Below are positions 21,330 through 29,294 of a DNA stretch of 64,000 nucleotides, in pieces (position 1 is the first letter of the stretch; each line of letters begins with the position of its first letter). The notes beneath the pieces were generated by a model that was not told the origin of the DNA, did no database searches, and saw only the letters and a list, made by a program, of their open reading frames with translations. Origin of the DNA: Gryllotalpicola daejeonensis (GTDB lineage Bacteria; Actinomycetota; Actinomycetes; Actinomycetales; Microbacteriaceae); contig NZ_BAABBV010000001.1 in assembly GCF_039538145.1 (NCBI RefSeq), forward strand, positions 1,178,001 through 1,242,000, given 5' to 3'. Position numbers and translations under genes: made by a program.

Positions 21330-21363
21330 AAGCGGCCCCGGAGCACTCGCTCCGGGGCCGCTT
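21330..21363 (+). terminator. Terminator of the sugar ABC operon
   Basis: Perfect 14-bp stem (21330-21343 with 21350-21363, AAGCGGCCCCGGAG) with a 6-nt loop, 15 nt after the stop codon and followed by CATTTCG. Very stable GC-rich hairpin with only a short T-stretch. Confidence 0.88.
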
Positions 21364-21444
21364 CATTTCGCCGACGGATGCTTCCCCCGAGCTGTGCACC
21401 GCAAGTCCCACAGCGCATGGCCCCAACACCGAAATGTGTCGCCC

Positions 21445-21475
21445 TTGACCCTCACACCGTGTCAGGGGCCATGCT
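21445..21475 (+). promoter_or_regulatory. MerR-type promoter and operator
   Basis: TTGACC (21445-21450) is followed by the imperfect palindrome CCCTCACACCGTGTCAGGG (21449-21467), then CATGCT (21470-21475) as likely -10 box. The 19-bp spacing with a dyad between the two boxes is the hallmark of promoters that MerR-family activators untwist. Transcription would begin near 21482, only a few bases before the ATG at 21486. Confidence 0.6.
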
Positions 21476-21485
21476 CAATCTCGAC

Positions 21486-22340
21486 ATGTACAGCATCGGA
21501 GAATTCGCATCGATCGGCCGGGTGACCGTACGCATGCTGCGGCACTACGACGAGATCGGCTTGCTGCGGCCCGCGCGCGTGGACCCGTTCACCGGCTACC
21601 GCTCCTACGCGGCGGCGCAGCTGACCGAGCTCAGCCGCATCGTCGAGCTGAAGGGCCTCGGCCTCAAGCTGGACGAGATCACTCGCGTCATGTGCGGGGC
21701 GGCGGACGCGGGCGAGACCGAGCGGATGCTGGCATCCGCTCGGCTCGAACTCGCACGACGGGTGGCGGCCGACACGGCCGCGCTCGCCCGGCTCGATGCA
21801 CGACTGCGCCAATTGAGAGGAGAGAACATCATGGCTACTGCAGAGACCATCAGCGTCGAGGTGCGCGCGATTCCCGCGCAGCGCGTCGCGACGATCACGC
21901 GCCAGGCGCCCGGGTTCGGCAATGAGAACATCGGTCCGGTGATCGGCCCGATCTTCCCCACCGTCGCCGGAACACTCGAGCGCGCCGGGGTGCGGCGCGA
22001 CGGCTACGGCCCCGCGATCGCGCTCTATGCGGCCGATGAGGGCGGCGACGGCTCCGGAGCACTCGTCACCGCAGGCTTCGTCGTGCCGGACGGCACAGGT
22101 GCGATCGACGGCGTCGAGGTCACCGAGCTTCCCGGCGTCGAGCAGGCGGCCGTCACCGTGCACCGCGGCGAGATGACCCGCATCGGCGAGTCGTGGGAGG
22201 CACTGGTGAACTGGATTCAGGCGAACGGCTACGAACTGGCCGGCGTCTGCCGCGAGGTGTACTGGACACCGGGCGACCGACCGCAGAGCGAGTGGGTCAC
22301 CGACCTGGTGCAGCCGGTGCGGCGCGCAGCGACTCAGTAG
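21486..22340 (+). CDS. MerR family regulator with GyrI-like effector domain
   Basis: A one-component regulator with an N-terminal winged helix (YSIGEFASIGRVTVRMLRHYDEIGLL) and the dimerisation helix up to about residue 115. A C-terminal GyrI-like/SOUL-type ligand domain (TISVEVRAIPAQRVATITRQ onward) binds hydrophobic compounds in BmrR-type proteins. The start is taken as ATG at 21486; an in-frame ATG at 21471 overlaps the -10 box and is less likely. The MerR-type promoter just upstream implies autoregulation. No obvious target exporter is adjacent. Its last bases overlap the end of the facing methyltransferase gene by 7 bp. Confidence 0.88.
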   Translation: MYSIGEFASIGRVTVRMLRHYDEIGLLRPARVDPFTGYRSYAAAQLTELSRIVELKGLGLKLDEITRVMCGAADAGETERMLASARLELARRVAADTAALARLDARLRQLRGENIMATAETISVEVRAIPAQRVATITRQAPGFGNENIGPVIGPIFPTVAGTLERAGVRRDGYGPAIALYAADEGGDGSGALVTAGFVVPDGTGAIDGVEVTELPGVEQAAVTVHRGEMTRIGESWEALVNWIQANGYELAGVCREVYWTPGDRPQSEWVTDLVQPVRRAATQ

Positions 22341-23077
22341 TCGGATTCCTCCACCGAGCGTGCGATGAAGACGAACTCGCGCCCGGGGCGGTCCGGCGCC
22401 TCGCGCACCTCGAGCGTCTCGAAGCCGGCGGCGGCGAGCGACACGCGCAGCTCCTGCTCGGTGCGGAACCGCAGGGTGGTGTCGACCTCGATGACGGTGC
22501 CGTCGTCGAAGGCGTTCGAGGTGCGGAAGGTCACGTCGTGGCCCGTCACGTCGAGCACTTCCTGCCACGACTCCACATGGCCGATGTCGTCGATGTCGGC
22601 CTCGACCCGGGTGCGCTCCGGCGTCCAGTTGTCCCAGGCGCGGGCCTCCGGCCTGCGCGATTCGAAGACCAGGTAGCCGCCGGGCAGCAGGGCATCACGA
22701 ATGGAGGCGAGCGCAGCATCCCACTCGGCATCCGTCAGGAAATGCTGCGCGACGTTCGCCGTCATCGTGACCACGTTGGCCGACATCGGCGGCAGGTCTG
22801 AGGCGTCGCCGACGATCCACTCGACCGCGTCCGCGCCCTCTTTGTAGCGGGCGACCGTCACGGCGTCCTCGTCGGGGTCGACAGCGGTGACGCGGATGCC
22901 TCGGCCGGCCAGCATCAGGGCGAAGGTGCCTGTGCCGCAGCCCAAGTCGATCAGGCGCCGGGCGCCCAGCTCGCTGACGATGTCGACGTAGACGTCGAGG
23001 TCTGAGCGGTCGGGGTCCAGCGGGTCGTACAGTGCAGCAAGGCGGGATCTGTCATAGCCGTCTATGTCATCGGGCAC
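22334..23077 (-). CDS. Class I SAM-dependent methyltransferase
   Basis: A 247-residue protein with the Rossmann-like SAM fold: motif I LIDLGCGTGTFALML near residue 45, acidic motif VTAVDPDEDAV, and the GDASDLPPM and LLPGGYLVFES blocks. The starting segment PDDIDGYDRSRLAALYDPLDP is typical of small-molecule methyltransferases of the Methyltransf_25 group; the substrate is unknown. The GTG at 23077 is chosen because TAACGT ends seven bases upstream, fitting a leaderless mRNA; longer open frame upstream has no supporting signal. Convergent with the MerR-type gene. Confidence 0.85.
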   Translation of the reverse strand: MPDDIDGYDRSRLAALYDPLDPDRSDLDVYVDIVSELGARRLIDLGCGTGTFALMLAGRGIRVTAVDPDEDAVTVARYKEGADAVEWIVGDASDLPPMSANVVTMTANVAQHFLTDAEWDAALASIRDALLPGGYLVFESRRPEARAWDNWTPERTRVEADIDDIGHVESWQEVLDVTGHDVTFRTSNAFDDGTVIEVDTTLRFRTEQELRVSLAAAGFETLEVREAPDRPGREFVFIARSVEESDY

Positions 23078-23145
23078 GACTTCGACGTTATCGAAAACTG
23101 CGCGATGCGGCCACGTGGCGGCCGGCTCAAGGCGCAGCGGGCGAC

Positions 23146-23620
23146 TTAGCTGCCGCCCATCGCACGCACCGCGGTCTGCACACCCTTCGACTGACAGACC
23201 GCCGCCGGCGTGCCGCCCGTCTGCTCGCACAGCGCCACGGTCAGCACGTTCGCGGAACCGATGACCGCCTGCGCGATCGGTGAATTCGGCTCGCTGAGGG
23301 CCACAGCGATCTGCGCCTGCGTCTTCCCCTTGAGGGTGTCCGGCCCGTACTGGGCGCCGGCGATCGCCCAGCCCCCGCCGAAATCGATGAACGGAATCGA
23401 GCCGGACGTCTGCGTGTACGGCGGCGCGTCATACTTCGCGAACACCTTCTGCTCGTCGCTCGTGAGCGCATCGTGCCCATCGTGGCGAACACGACCGCTG
23501 CCGCCACGACGAGGACGACGACGCCGACGATGATCTCCAGGGACCAGCGGGTTCGGAGGGGTCGGGCCGCGGGATCAGTATGCCGGGCCGGCGACGCGCG
23601 CCCCTGCTGTGTGTCGCCAC
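23146..23620 (-). pseudogene. Decayed DUF929-type membrane protein, internal deletion and frameshifts
   Basis: The 3' part (23146 to about 23475) encodes FAKYDAPPYTQTSGSIPFIDFG through ALCEQTGGTPAAVCQ, the C-terminal third of DUF929 proteins. About 100 nt upstream, in another frame, lies a membrane helix (SLEIIVGVVVLVVAAAVVF), and further upstream a third frame begins with GTG (MATHSRGARRRPG). In intact relatives a thioredoxin-like region with a CxxC lies between the helix and ALTPAQQ-FxKYD. Here the helix is followed almost directly by DALTSDEQKVFAKYD, so some 130 codons are missing and the frames do not join. A sequencing error could explain a frameshift but not the missing core. Confidence 0.6.
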
Positions 23621-23628
23621 CCTACGCG

Positions 23629-24282
23629 CTACGCGCCCTCAGCCCGCTTCCGCGCCGCTTCGCGCACCCGCACGAGCGACTCGTCGGTCTCGCCGTCGAG
23701 CGAGCGGGCGAGCAGCTCGAGGTCGCGGCGGTCGCCGAACGCGTCCTGCAGCCGGGCGCCTTCTGCCGCGGTCTCGTCGTCGCCGAGCGCTTCGGCGAGG
23801 TAGCGCACAGACCGCGCGTGCTTGCGGATCTCATGCTCGACGGCGAGCACGTCGAGGCCGTCGGCGTCGTCGGTCACGGCATCGAGCAGCTCGAGCAGGC
23901 GGCGGTAGCCGGGCCCGTCGAGGTAGTCGACGACGACCGCATGGGCGTCGCGGTAGGCGGCGCGCGGCCCTGCGATGAGGCGCTCGTGCGCGGCATCCGT
24001 CTCGCTCTGATCACCCAGCTCACCAAGCAGGTGGGTCGCCAGGTCTGCTCGCACCTCGAGATCGCGCGCGGTGCCGAGCAACTGGCCGTAGCGCTTCAGC
24101 TCGTGACGCAGCTCGGCCGCGGCATCCCCCGGTGCCAGCTTCAGCACCGCGCGCAGGCGGCGCGTCGTCGTGCGGGCCTGGTGCACGGAATCCGCGTCGT
24201 CGCGGCGCACGGCGGTGCCGAGACCGACGAGCGTCGCGATCGTGTCGCGCAGCCAGTCGTCGAGGGCCTCGCTCTCGTTCAC
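23629..24282 (-). CDS. CHAD domain-containing protein
   Basis: A 217-residue all-helical protein consisting of a single CHAD domain. The conserved basic helix VHQARTTTRRLRAVLKL near residue 33-50 carries the histidine and arginines that bind anionic polymer, and ARDLEVRADL and EHEIRKHARSVRYLAEAL are the other family blocks. CHAD domains bind polyphosphate and target proteins to polyphosphate granules; they often accompany CYTH phosphatases, but none is seen here. The start overlaps the stop of the DUF1905 gene by four bases, so the two are co-transcribed. Confidence 0.9.
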   Translation of the reverse strand: MNESEALDDWLRDTIATLVGLGTAVRRDDADSVHQARTTTRRLRAVLKLAPGDAAAELRHELKRYGQLLGTARDLEVRADLATHLLGELGDQSETDAAHERLIAGPRAAYRDAHAVVVDYLDGPGYRRLLELLDAVTDDADGLDVLAVEHEIRKHARSVRYLAEALGDDETAAEGARLQDAFGDRRDLELLARSLDGETDESLVRVREAARKRAEGA

Positions 24283-24569
24283 GATGCGCCCACCGACAGC
24301 TCGACCTCGACCTCGTCGCCGACGTCGACTCCCTCCGCGCGCCGGATGGCAACGCGCACCGGCAGCAGGTAGGCGCCGTCTTTCGGGAAGAGAGCGGTGT
24401 AGAAATCCGTCTGCCCGATGCGCGCATTGACGGGGATCGCGCCCCAGCCGTACGTCACCATCGACGCGATCTCGGCGATGTCATCGCTCTCGGCCTGCGG
24501 GATGCGCACGAAAGTGAATGGCGCAGGCCCGCGCCAGTAGATCATCTCGCCACGGAAGCGGAGTTCCAT
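24279..24569 (-). CDS. DUF1905 domain-containing protein
   Basis: A 96-residue protein with the complete DUF1905 beta-barrel-like domain: FRGEMIYWRGPAPFTFVRIP, the central GWGAIPVNARIGQTDFYTALFP, and VRVAIRRAEGVDVGDEVEVEL. Members are small proteins of unknown function, sometimes fused to bacteriocin-protection-type (YdeI) domains. The ATG at 24569 has TAGATT ending six bases upstream, suggesting a leaderless transcript. Four-base overlap into the CHAD gene. Confidence 0.88.
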   Translation of the reverse strand: MELRFRGEMIYWRGPAPFTFVRIPQAESDDIAEIASMVTYGWGAIPVNARIGQTDFYTALFPKDGAYLLPVRVAIRRAEGVDVGDEVEVELSVGAS

Positions 24570-24608
24570 GTGGCGAATCTAGGCCATCGGCGGACATGCG
24601 CCGAGGGC

Positions 24609-25232
24609 TCAGGCGGTGCGCTCGGCGGCCCGTGCCGCCCAGTCGTCGAAGAGGATCGCCATGATCAGGTCGTCGTGGAAGCAACCGTCATGGAACGTCG
24701 CCTGTCGGCGGCGCCCCTCGATCACGAATCCGGCCTTCTCATACGCGCGGATGGCGCGCGGATTGAACGCCGCGACGTTCAGCTGCAGCCGGTTCAGACC
24801 GAGTTCGCGGAACGAGAAGTCGACCGCGACGCGCAGGGCGTCGGTGCCGTAGCCCTTGCCGACGAAATCTCCGCCGATCTGGATCGCGAGCGTGCCCGTG
24901 CGCAGCGGCAGCGAACCGCCCCAGATGTTGACCGCACCGACAACCTGACCAGTGTCGAGCGCCTCGACCACGAAGTTGCCGCCGCCCTGCGCTGTGGTGT
25001 TGTCGAACCACTTGCGCATGTGCTCAACGGTCTCGGCGCGCGAGGTGATCTGGTAGGTCGTGCTCTGCAGCACCGTGTACTCGGGGTCACGGTACCAATC
25101 GGCGATGGTGACGAGGTCGTCCTCTTCGGCCGCGCGCAGGCGGACAAGCTCGCCCGTCAGCGCGCGCTTGCCGTATTCGGATGCCTGCTCTGAGCGCTCC
25201 CAGTGCGGGGCGCGGCTCGTGCCCTGGGTCAT
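24609..25232 (-). CDS. GNAT family N-acetyltransferase, RimJ-like
   Basis: A 207-residue acyl-CoA transferase of the Acetyltransf_3 (RimJ/RimL) group. Conserved blocks are GELVRLRAAEEDDL at the strand-1 entrance, GAVNIWGGSLPLRTGTLAI, the pantetheine-binding motif GKGYGTDALRVAVDFSF, and the closing NPRAIRAYEKAGFVIEGRRR. Substrate unknown; relatives acetylate ribosomal proteins, antibiotics or small amines. The ATG at 25232 is preceded by TAGGGT ending six bases upstream, a leaderless arrangement. Confidence 0.9.
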   Translation of the reverse strand: MTQGTSRAPHWERSEQASEYGKRALTGELVRLRAAEEDDLVTIADWYRDPEYTVLQSTTYQITSRAETVEHMRKWFDNTTAQGGGNFVVEALDTGQVVGAVNIWGGSLPLRTGTLAIQIGGDFVGKGYGTDALRVAVDFSFRELGLNRLQLNVAAFNPRAIRAYEKAGFVIEGRRRQATFHDGCFHDDLIMAILFDDWAARAAERTA

Positions 25233-25326
25233 GTTGGCACCCTAGCGAGCGGGGCCGACCGGGGCGTGCATGCGTCTGTTGACGCCGCCGCCGTGCGGTG
25301 CTTCGCTCGCCGCAGGAGGAGCGGCC

Positions 25327-25668
25327 ATGACGAAGTACCTGATCTCGTTTCCCAGCTCGGCGATGAAGGTCTCGCCGGGCGAGTTGCCTGCGGTGGCGGA
25401 TGCCGCGCATGCGGTCATTCGCGAGATGAAAGAGGCCGGCGTGTACGTCTTCGGCGGCGGCGTGAACGAGGGCGTGCCCGCAGTGCTGGTCGCGGCCGAC
25501 GGCTCGGTCACTGAGGGCACCTACCCCGAGACCGCACAGCTCGACGGCGGCTTCACCGTGATCGAGGCGCCGACGCGCGCCGAGGCCGAACGGTGGGCGA
25601 CGAAGACCGCAGCCGCGTGCCGGTGCTCACAAGAGCTCCGCGAGTTCCAATACGATCCCCTGGTCTGA
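25327..25668 (+). CDS. YCII-related (DGPF) domain protein
   Basis: A 113-residue ferredoxin-like fold protein of the YCII/DGPF family. The opening MTKYLISFPSSAM, the middle GGGVNEGVPAVLVAADGSVTEG and the ending CRCSQELREFQYDPLV fit the family. Members have no established reaction. The ATG at 25327 has GGAGGAG upstream, so it is preferred over the longer frame beginning at 25270. A second, distinct YCII-like gene lies at 62897-63244. Confidence 0.85.
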   Translation: MTKYLISFPSSAMKVSPGELPAVADAAHAVIREMKEAGVYVFGGGVNEGVPAVLVAADGSVTEGTYPETAQLDGGFTVIEAPTRAEAERWATKTAAACRCSQELREFQYDPLV

Positions 25669-25697
25669 GCGTTGCGGCTCGACCCGACTCTGGAGGC

Positions 25698-26342
25698 ATG
25701 GTGGCAGTTCGCGTTGACCTCAACATCTCGCTCGACGGCTTCGCGACGACGACCGACCAGACCCCCGAGAACCCGTTCGGTGAGGATTGGGCTCGGCTGA
25801 CCAAGGCGTATGTCTCGACGAAGACGTTCCGCGAGCGCGTCATGCACGACACGTCTGGCGAGGGCACGACCGGCGTCGATGACAGATACGGGAAGGCGTA
25901 CTTCGAGGGCATCGGCGCCGAGATCATGGGCGCCGGCATGTTCGGCTTCCACGACAACCCCGACGACCCGGGCTGGCAGGGCTGGTGGGGCGACGAGCCT
26001 CCGTTCCACGCGCCCGTCTTCGTGCTGACCCACCGCGCGCCGCGCCCGTCGATCGAACTGGTCGGCACCACCTTCCACTTCCTGTCTGCGACGCCGCGCG
26101 AGGCGCTCGATCGCGCGCTGGAGGCCGCAGGCGATCAGGACGTCCGCATCGGCGGCGGCGTCTCAGTGGTGCGGGATTTCCTGAAGGCGGGCCTCGTCGA
26201 TCAACTGCACGTGGGAATCGTGCCGATCCTGCTCGGCCGCGGCGGCAGCCTGTGGCAGGACCTCCGCGGACTGGAATCCGGCTACTCGGTGACATCAGAG
26301 ACGGCCGAGAGCGGCGTCATCCACGTGACCTTCCGGCGGTAG
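25698..26342 (+). CDS. Dihydrofolate reductase family protein (RibD C-terminal type)
   Basis: A 214-residue NADPH-dependent reductase-like protein related to bacterial DHFR and the RibD reductase domain. It opens with VRVDLNISLDGFATT, has GAGMFGFHDNP-type cofactor contact, and closes with DVRIGGGVSVVRDFLKAGLVDQLHVGIVPILLGRG, the strongest family block. True folate reductase activity is not implied; most members are uncharacterised. ATG at 25698 and GTG at 25701 are both possible: GGAGG lies one or four bases before them. It is the last chromosomal gene before the integrated element. Confidence 0.88.
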   Translation: MVAVRVDLNISLDGFATTTDQTPENPFGEDWARLTKAYVSTKTFRERVMHDTSGEGTTGVDDRYGKAYFEGIGAEIMGAGMFGFHDNPDDPGWQGWWGDEPPFHAPVFVLTHRAPRPSIELVGTTFHFLSATPREALDRALEAAGDQDVRIGGGVSVVRDFLKAGLVDQLHVGIVPILLGRGGSLWQDLRGLESGYSVTSETAESGVIHVTFRR

Positions 26343-26459
26343 GCGGCTGCAACGACAGCACTCCCCCGGTCCGCTGAGCGGAAATGAGTCGCTATGCAGA
26401 ACGAATCGGCGCAGGCATCCGTTTTATCGACCCAAATCCGCATATCGACACGGATGCTT

Positions 26460-26483
26460 CGCGCTACACGTTGAAGCGGAACT
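26460..26483. repeat. Attachment-site repeat, left copy
   Basis: 24-bp perfect copy of the ychF 3' end (contains GCTACACGTTGAAGCGGAAC). The identity stops sharply on both sides: T versus C before it, T versus C after it. Confidence 0.88.
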
Positions 26484-26587
26484 TAGACGAGTGATCACGC
26501 AGGATCAGGTAAGCCCTGTTTAGATGACTTGACCTGGCCTTTTGCCTGCGCCTAGATCACATAGGGTCACTTACGATCACGTACGAT

Positions 26588-26606
26588 TGCGGACTTTTTG
26601 CGGACT
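26588..26606. repeat. Arm-type direct repeat, left end
   Basis: TGCGGACTTTTTGCGGACT: two TGCGGACT octamers 11 bp apart (26588 and 26599). The same 19-bp sequence occurs at 29982-30000 near the right end. Likely binding sites for the N-terminal domain of the recombinase. Confidence 0.75.
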
Positions 26607-26808
26607 GGATCGGCCTGCGCCAGGCTGCGTCGAGGAGCGTTTCCGGTGCGCGTGAAATGATCGATCAGCGGGCAGGAGTCAGCTGCCGCTTGTCTCAGGC
26701 ACAGCCATACCGGCCGAGCTTGTCGCCGCCGTGCGGCTCCGCTGAGACCTCCCGAAGCACCAACCGCTCGTGTGATTCTGGTCGTGACGATGCCGTGAGG
26801 AGCTGCTA

Positions 26809-27702
26809 GTGAAGGTCACAGTGCTGGGCGTTCCGGACAGCGCCGGCGCCTATTGCGTTGGAGTTGAGGACGGGCCCACCGCAGTACGTGAGGCCGGTCT
26901 GCTCGACGCTCTGGCCGGTGCCGGCCACGAGCTGAACGACGCGGGCGATCTCATCATGCGGCGGTGGAAGCCGGATCACGCCCACCCGCGTGCGCAGAAC
27001 CTGCCCGACGAGGTCGATGCCGCACGAGAGCTGGCGGATGCGGCATCCGAGCTTCTTGAATACGGGGGGCGTCTCCTCGTCCTCGGCGGCAGCTGCCTCG
27101 TGGCGCTTGGGCTGAGCGCCGCGGTCGCGCGACACAGCGGACGTCCCCGGCTCGTCTACATCGACCGGCATCTTGATCTGAACACCCCCGCCAGCACCGA
27201 ACAAGGGTCGCTGAGCTGGATGGGCATGGCCCACGCACTCCGCATCGAGGGCGCTGCCACGGAGCTGGCCGAAGCGTTCGGCCCGGATCCGCTGCTGATA
27301 CCTGAGGAGCTGGTCTACCTCGGGGTGAGCGAGGGGCAGTCGACTGAGTGGGAGCGGCGACAGCGAGAGGTCCTGGCGGTTCCGCTCGTGCCGCAGTCCG
27401 AGCTGGTCGCCGATCCGGCAGCCGCCGCTCAACGGGCGCTGGGCCTACTTCCCGCCGGCCCCTTCGTCGCGCACGTCGATGTCGACGTGCTGGACTTCCT
27501 CGACGCTCCGCTGGCTGAGGACACCAACGGCGCCAACAGTGGCCCGACACTCGAGCAGTTGGGTATCGCGCTGCGCGAGTTGGCGCAGGCCCCGCACTGC
27601 CTCGGCCTCTCCGTGGGCCAGCTGAACCCGGCGCACGCCGACGCCGACCCGACGGCACTCCCGCGGCTCGTCGACGCGCTCACATTCGCATTCAGCAACT
27701 GA
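26809..27702 (+). CDS. Arginase-superfamily protein with altered metal-site residues
   Basis: A 297-residue ureohydrolase-fold protein. The aspartate-rich metal motifs are largely kept: D119, H121 and D123 in YIDRHLDLNTP, and D224 and D226 in HVDVDVLD. The first ligand block reads LGGSCLVALG, so the canonical histidine of GGDHS is cysteine 96 and the aspartate is serine. The late glutamate before NP is glutamine 271 in SVGQLNP. A GGDC variant is known in an actinobacterial arginase-like subgroup; the D-to-S and E-to-Q changes are further departures. Reaction unknown. GTG start with GAGGAG six bases upstream. Only metabolic-type cargo gene of the element. Confidence 0.82.
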   Translation: MKVTVLGVPDSAGAYCVGVEDGPTAVREAGLLDALAGAGHELNDAGDLIMRRWKPDHAHPRAQNLPDEVDAARELADAASELLEYGGRLLVLGGSCLVALGLSAAVARHSGRPRLVYIDRHLDLNTPASTEQGSLSWMGMAHALRIEGAATELAEAFGPDPLLIPEELVYLGVSEGQSTEWERRQREVLAVPLVPQSELVADPAAAAQRALGLLPAGPFVAHVDVDVLDFLDAPLAEDTNGANSGPTLEQLGIALRELAQAPHCLGLSVGQLNPAHADADPTALPRLVDALTFAFSN

Positions 27703-28186
27703 GCGCCGCACGCGCGCAAGCCGGTCACTCTGCGTGCGGAGCGACGCCGCAGGCAGCTCCTGCATCGCCGTAGTTTGTACCACTGCCCGTTCACCCCGCC
27801 CGGTGAAGGTGCCCGCAGAGGTACGTACCTCAACTGCGACATCGAAATGAAGACGCCGGACCATGACACGCAACATGATGGGGCGTAGGGCGAGATGGTC
27901 GAGAAGTCGGCGAGCTACGTCATTGAATGGGATAAGCAAAGTGCGGATGCACGCAGGCACCATTTCCGGTGAACCGAAGAATTGCCCGGGGCGCAAGGGA
28001 TGCCGTGACAACCGGGTTACGTCCCCGAACACGACATTTCTGACGGATGCGCGCCAAAAGACGAATCGATGTGCAACGTGCTGGTGAGAGGGATCACCGC
28101 AATGTCAGCAGCCGGATCTAGGGTCGCTCGCGGGGCGGTGAATGGGCCGGGGATTGGCGGGTCCACGTCAACGGAAGGAGCGAAGG
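27703..28186. other. Non-coding stretch between cargo and recombinase genes, with two palindromes
   Basis: 484 nt without a supported gene; an open frame at 27863-28087 has no family resemblance and no ribosome binding site. Two dyads stand out. TTCACC/GGTGAA with a 6-nt loop lies at 27791-27808, and the perfect 14-bp palindrome GAGGTACGTACCTC at 27818-27831. Base composition is lower in GC from about 27850 to 28080 than in neighbouring genes. Confidence 0.6.
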
Positions 28187-29290
28187 ATGGCGAGCATCAA
28201 GCAACGCCCTGACGGCTCCTGGAGAGCTCGCTACCGCGACGACGCGCACAAGGAGCACTCGCGGCACTTCGCCACGAAGCGCGAAGCTCAACGCTGGCTC
28301 GACGAGATCACGACCTCCGTTGTCACGGGCCGATATGTGGACCCGAAAGCGGGCACGATCACGCTCGCGCAGTACTACGCCGACTGGTCACAGCGCCAGG
28401 TGTGGGCGTCCGGCACCACCGTCGCGATGAACCTCGCCATGCGCAGCTGCAGCTTCAAAGACATCGAGCTGCGTCGCCTCAGCCGCTCGCACGTCGAAGC
28501 GTGGGTGAAAGAGATGTCGACGCGCGGGCTCGCGCCGGGGACCATCAAGACGCGGGTCAACAACGTGCGCAGCGTGATCCGGGCGGCCGTGCGCGACCGC
28601 CGGATCCCCGACGACCCGTCGGCGGGCGTGCCGCTCCCCCGCCTGCGGCGTTCCGAAGCGTCGATGCGCGTGCCGACTCCCGACGAGGTGGGGGCGCTCC
28701 TCGGGGCCGCTGGCTGGCACTTCCGGCCGTTCATCGCGCTGTGTGCGTTCGCGGGCCTGCGCCTCGGCGAAGCGGCCGGAGTCCAGCTCGGCGATATCGA
28801 CTTCCTGCGCCGCACGATCCACGTTCGTCGGCAGGTTCAGCGCAACGCTCCTGGCGCGGTCGCGATCTCTGCACCGAAGTACGGATCCGAACGCGACGTC
28901 TATGCCGCGGACGAGCTGCTGACGCTGCTCAGCGAGCACTTCGCCGAATTCGGCACCTTCGGCGCCAGCCGGTGGCTCTTCATGGGCCAGAACGGCCAGC
29001 CACCGCATCAGAACACCGTCGGCCACTGGTGGCGCACCACCCTCAAGGCGGCGGGAATCGATGGGCTGCGTCTGCACGATCTGCGGCACTTCTACGCGTC
29101 CGGGCTGATCGCTTCCGGGTGCGACGTCGTCACCGTTCAGCGCGCGCTCGGGCACGCGCGCGCCACGACAACCCTCAACACCTACAGCCACCTCTGGCCG
29201 ACCGCCGAGGACCGCACGCGCGCCGCGGCCGGCGCGCTCGTCACGAGTGCGCTCGCGTCCGTGACGAAAGGCGAGAGCCGCTCGAGCTGA
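28187..29290 (+). CDS. Tyrosine recombinase / phage-type integrase
   Basis: Site-specific recombinase of 367 residues, presumably responsible for integration at ychF. The N-terminus (MASIKQRPDGSWRARYRDDAHKEHSRHF) is an arm-binding AP2-like domain, followed by a SAM-like core-binding domain (TLAQYYADWS to RDRRIPDDPS). The catalytic domain has the first arginine in CAFAGLRLGEAAG, the HxLR motif in RLHDLRHFYASGLI, and the nucleophile tyrosine in LGHARATTTLNTYSHLW; all are intact. The ATG at 28187 has AAGGAG six bases upstream, preferred over the frame beginning at 28142. It lies next to the toxin-antitoxin pair and about 0.8 kb from the right att copy. Confidence 0.95.
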   Translation: MASIKQRPDGSWRARYRDDAHKEHSRHFATKREAQRWLDEITTSVVTGRYVDPKAGTITLAQYYADWSQRQVWASGTTVAMNLAMRSCSFKDIELRRLSRSHVEAWVKEMSTRGLAPGTIKTRVNNVRSVIRAAVRDRRIPDDPSAGVPLPRLRRSEASMRVPTPDEVGALLGAAGWHFRPFIALCAFAGLRLGEAAGVQLGDIDFLRRTIHVRRQVQRNAPGAVAISAPKYGSERDVYAADELLTLLSEHFAEFGTFGASRWLFMGQNGQPPHQNTVGHWWRTTLKAAGIDGLRLHDLRHFYASGLIASGCDVVTVQRALGHARATTTLNTYSHLWPTAEDRTRAAAGALVTSALASVTKGESRSS

Positions 29291-29294
29291 GGTC

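Larger units (their letters stand above)
26343..26808. other. Non-coding stretch spanning the left end of the element
   Basis: No credible gene in 466 nt. The first 117 nt are chromosomal and include an AT-rich patch (TTTTATCGACCC). After the att copy come three GATCAC sites (26493, 26555, 26575; the first within the palindrome GTGATCAC) and a TGCGGACT pair at 26588-26606. The remaining 200 nt lead to the arginase-like gene without a recognisable promoter. The GC content is visibly lower than in the flanking genes up to about 26600. Confidence 0.75.

Noticed and set aside
27863..28087. 74-codon open frame inside the mobile element
   Set aside because: No ribosome binding site, no recognisable domain and an unusual composition; treated as non-coding.
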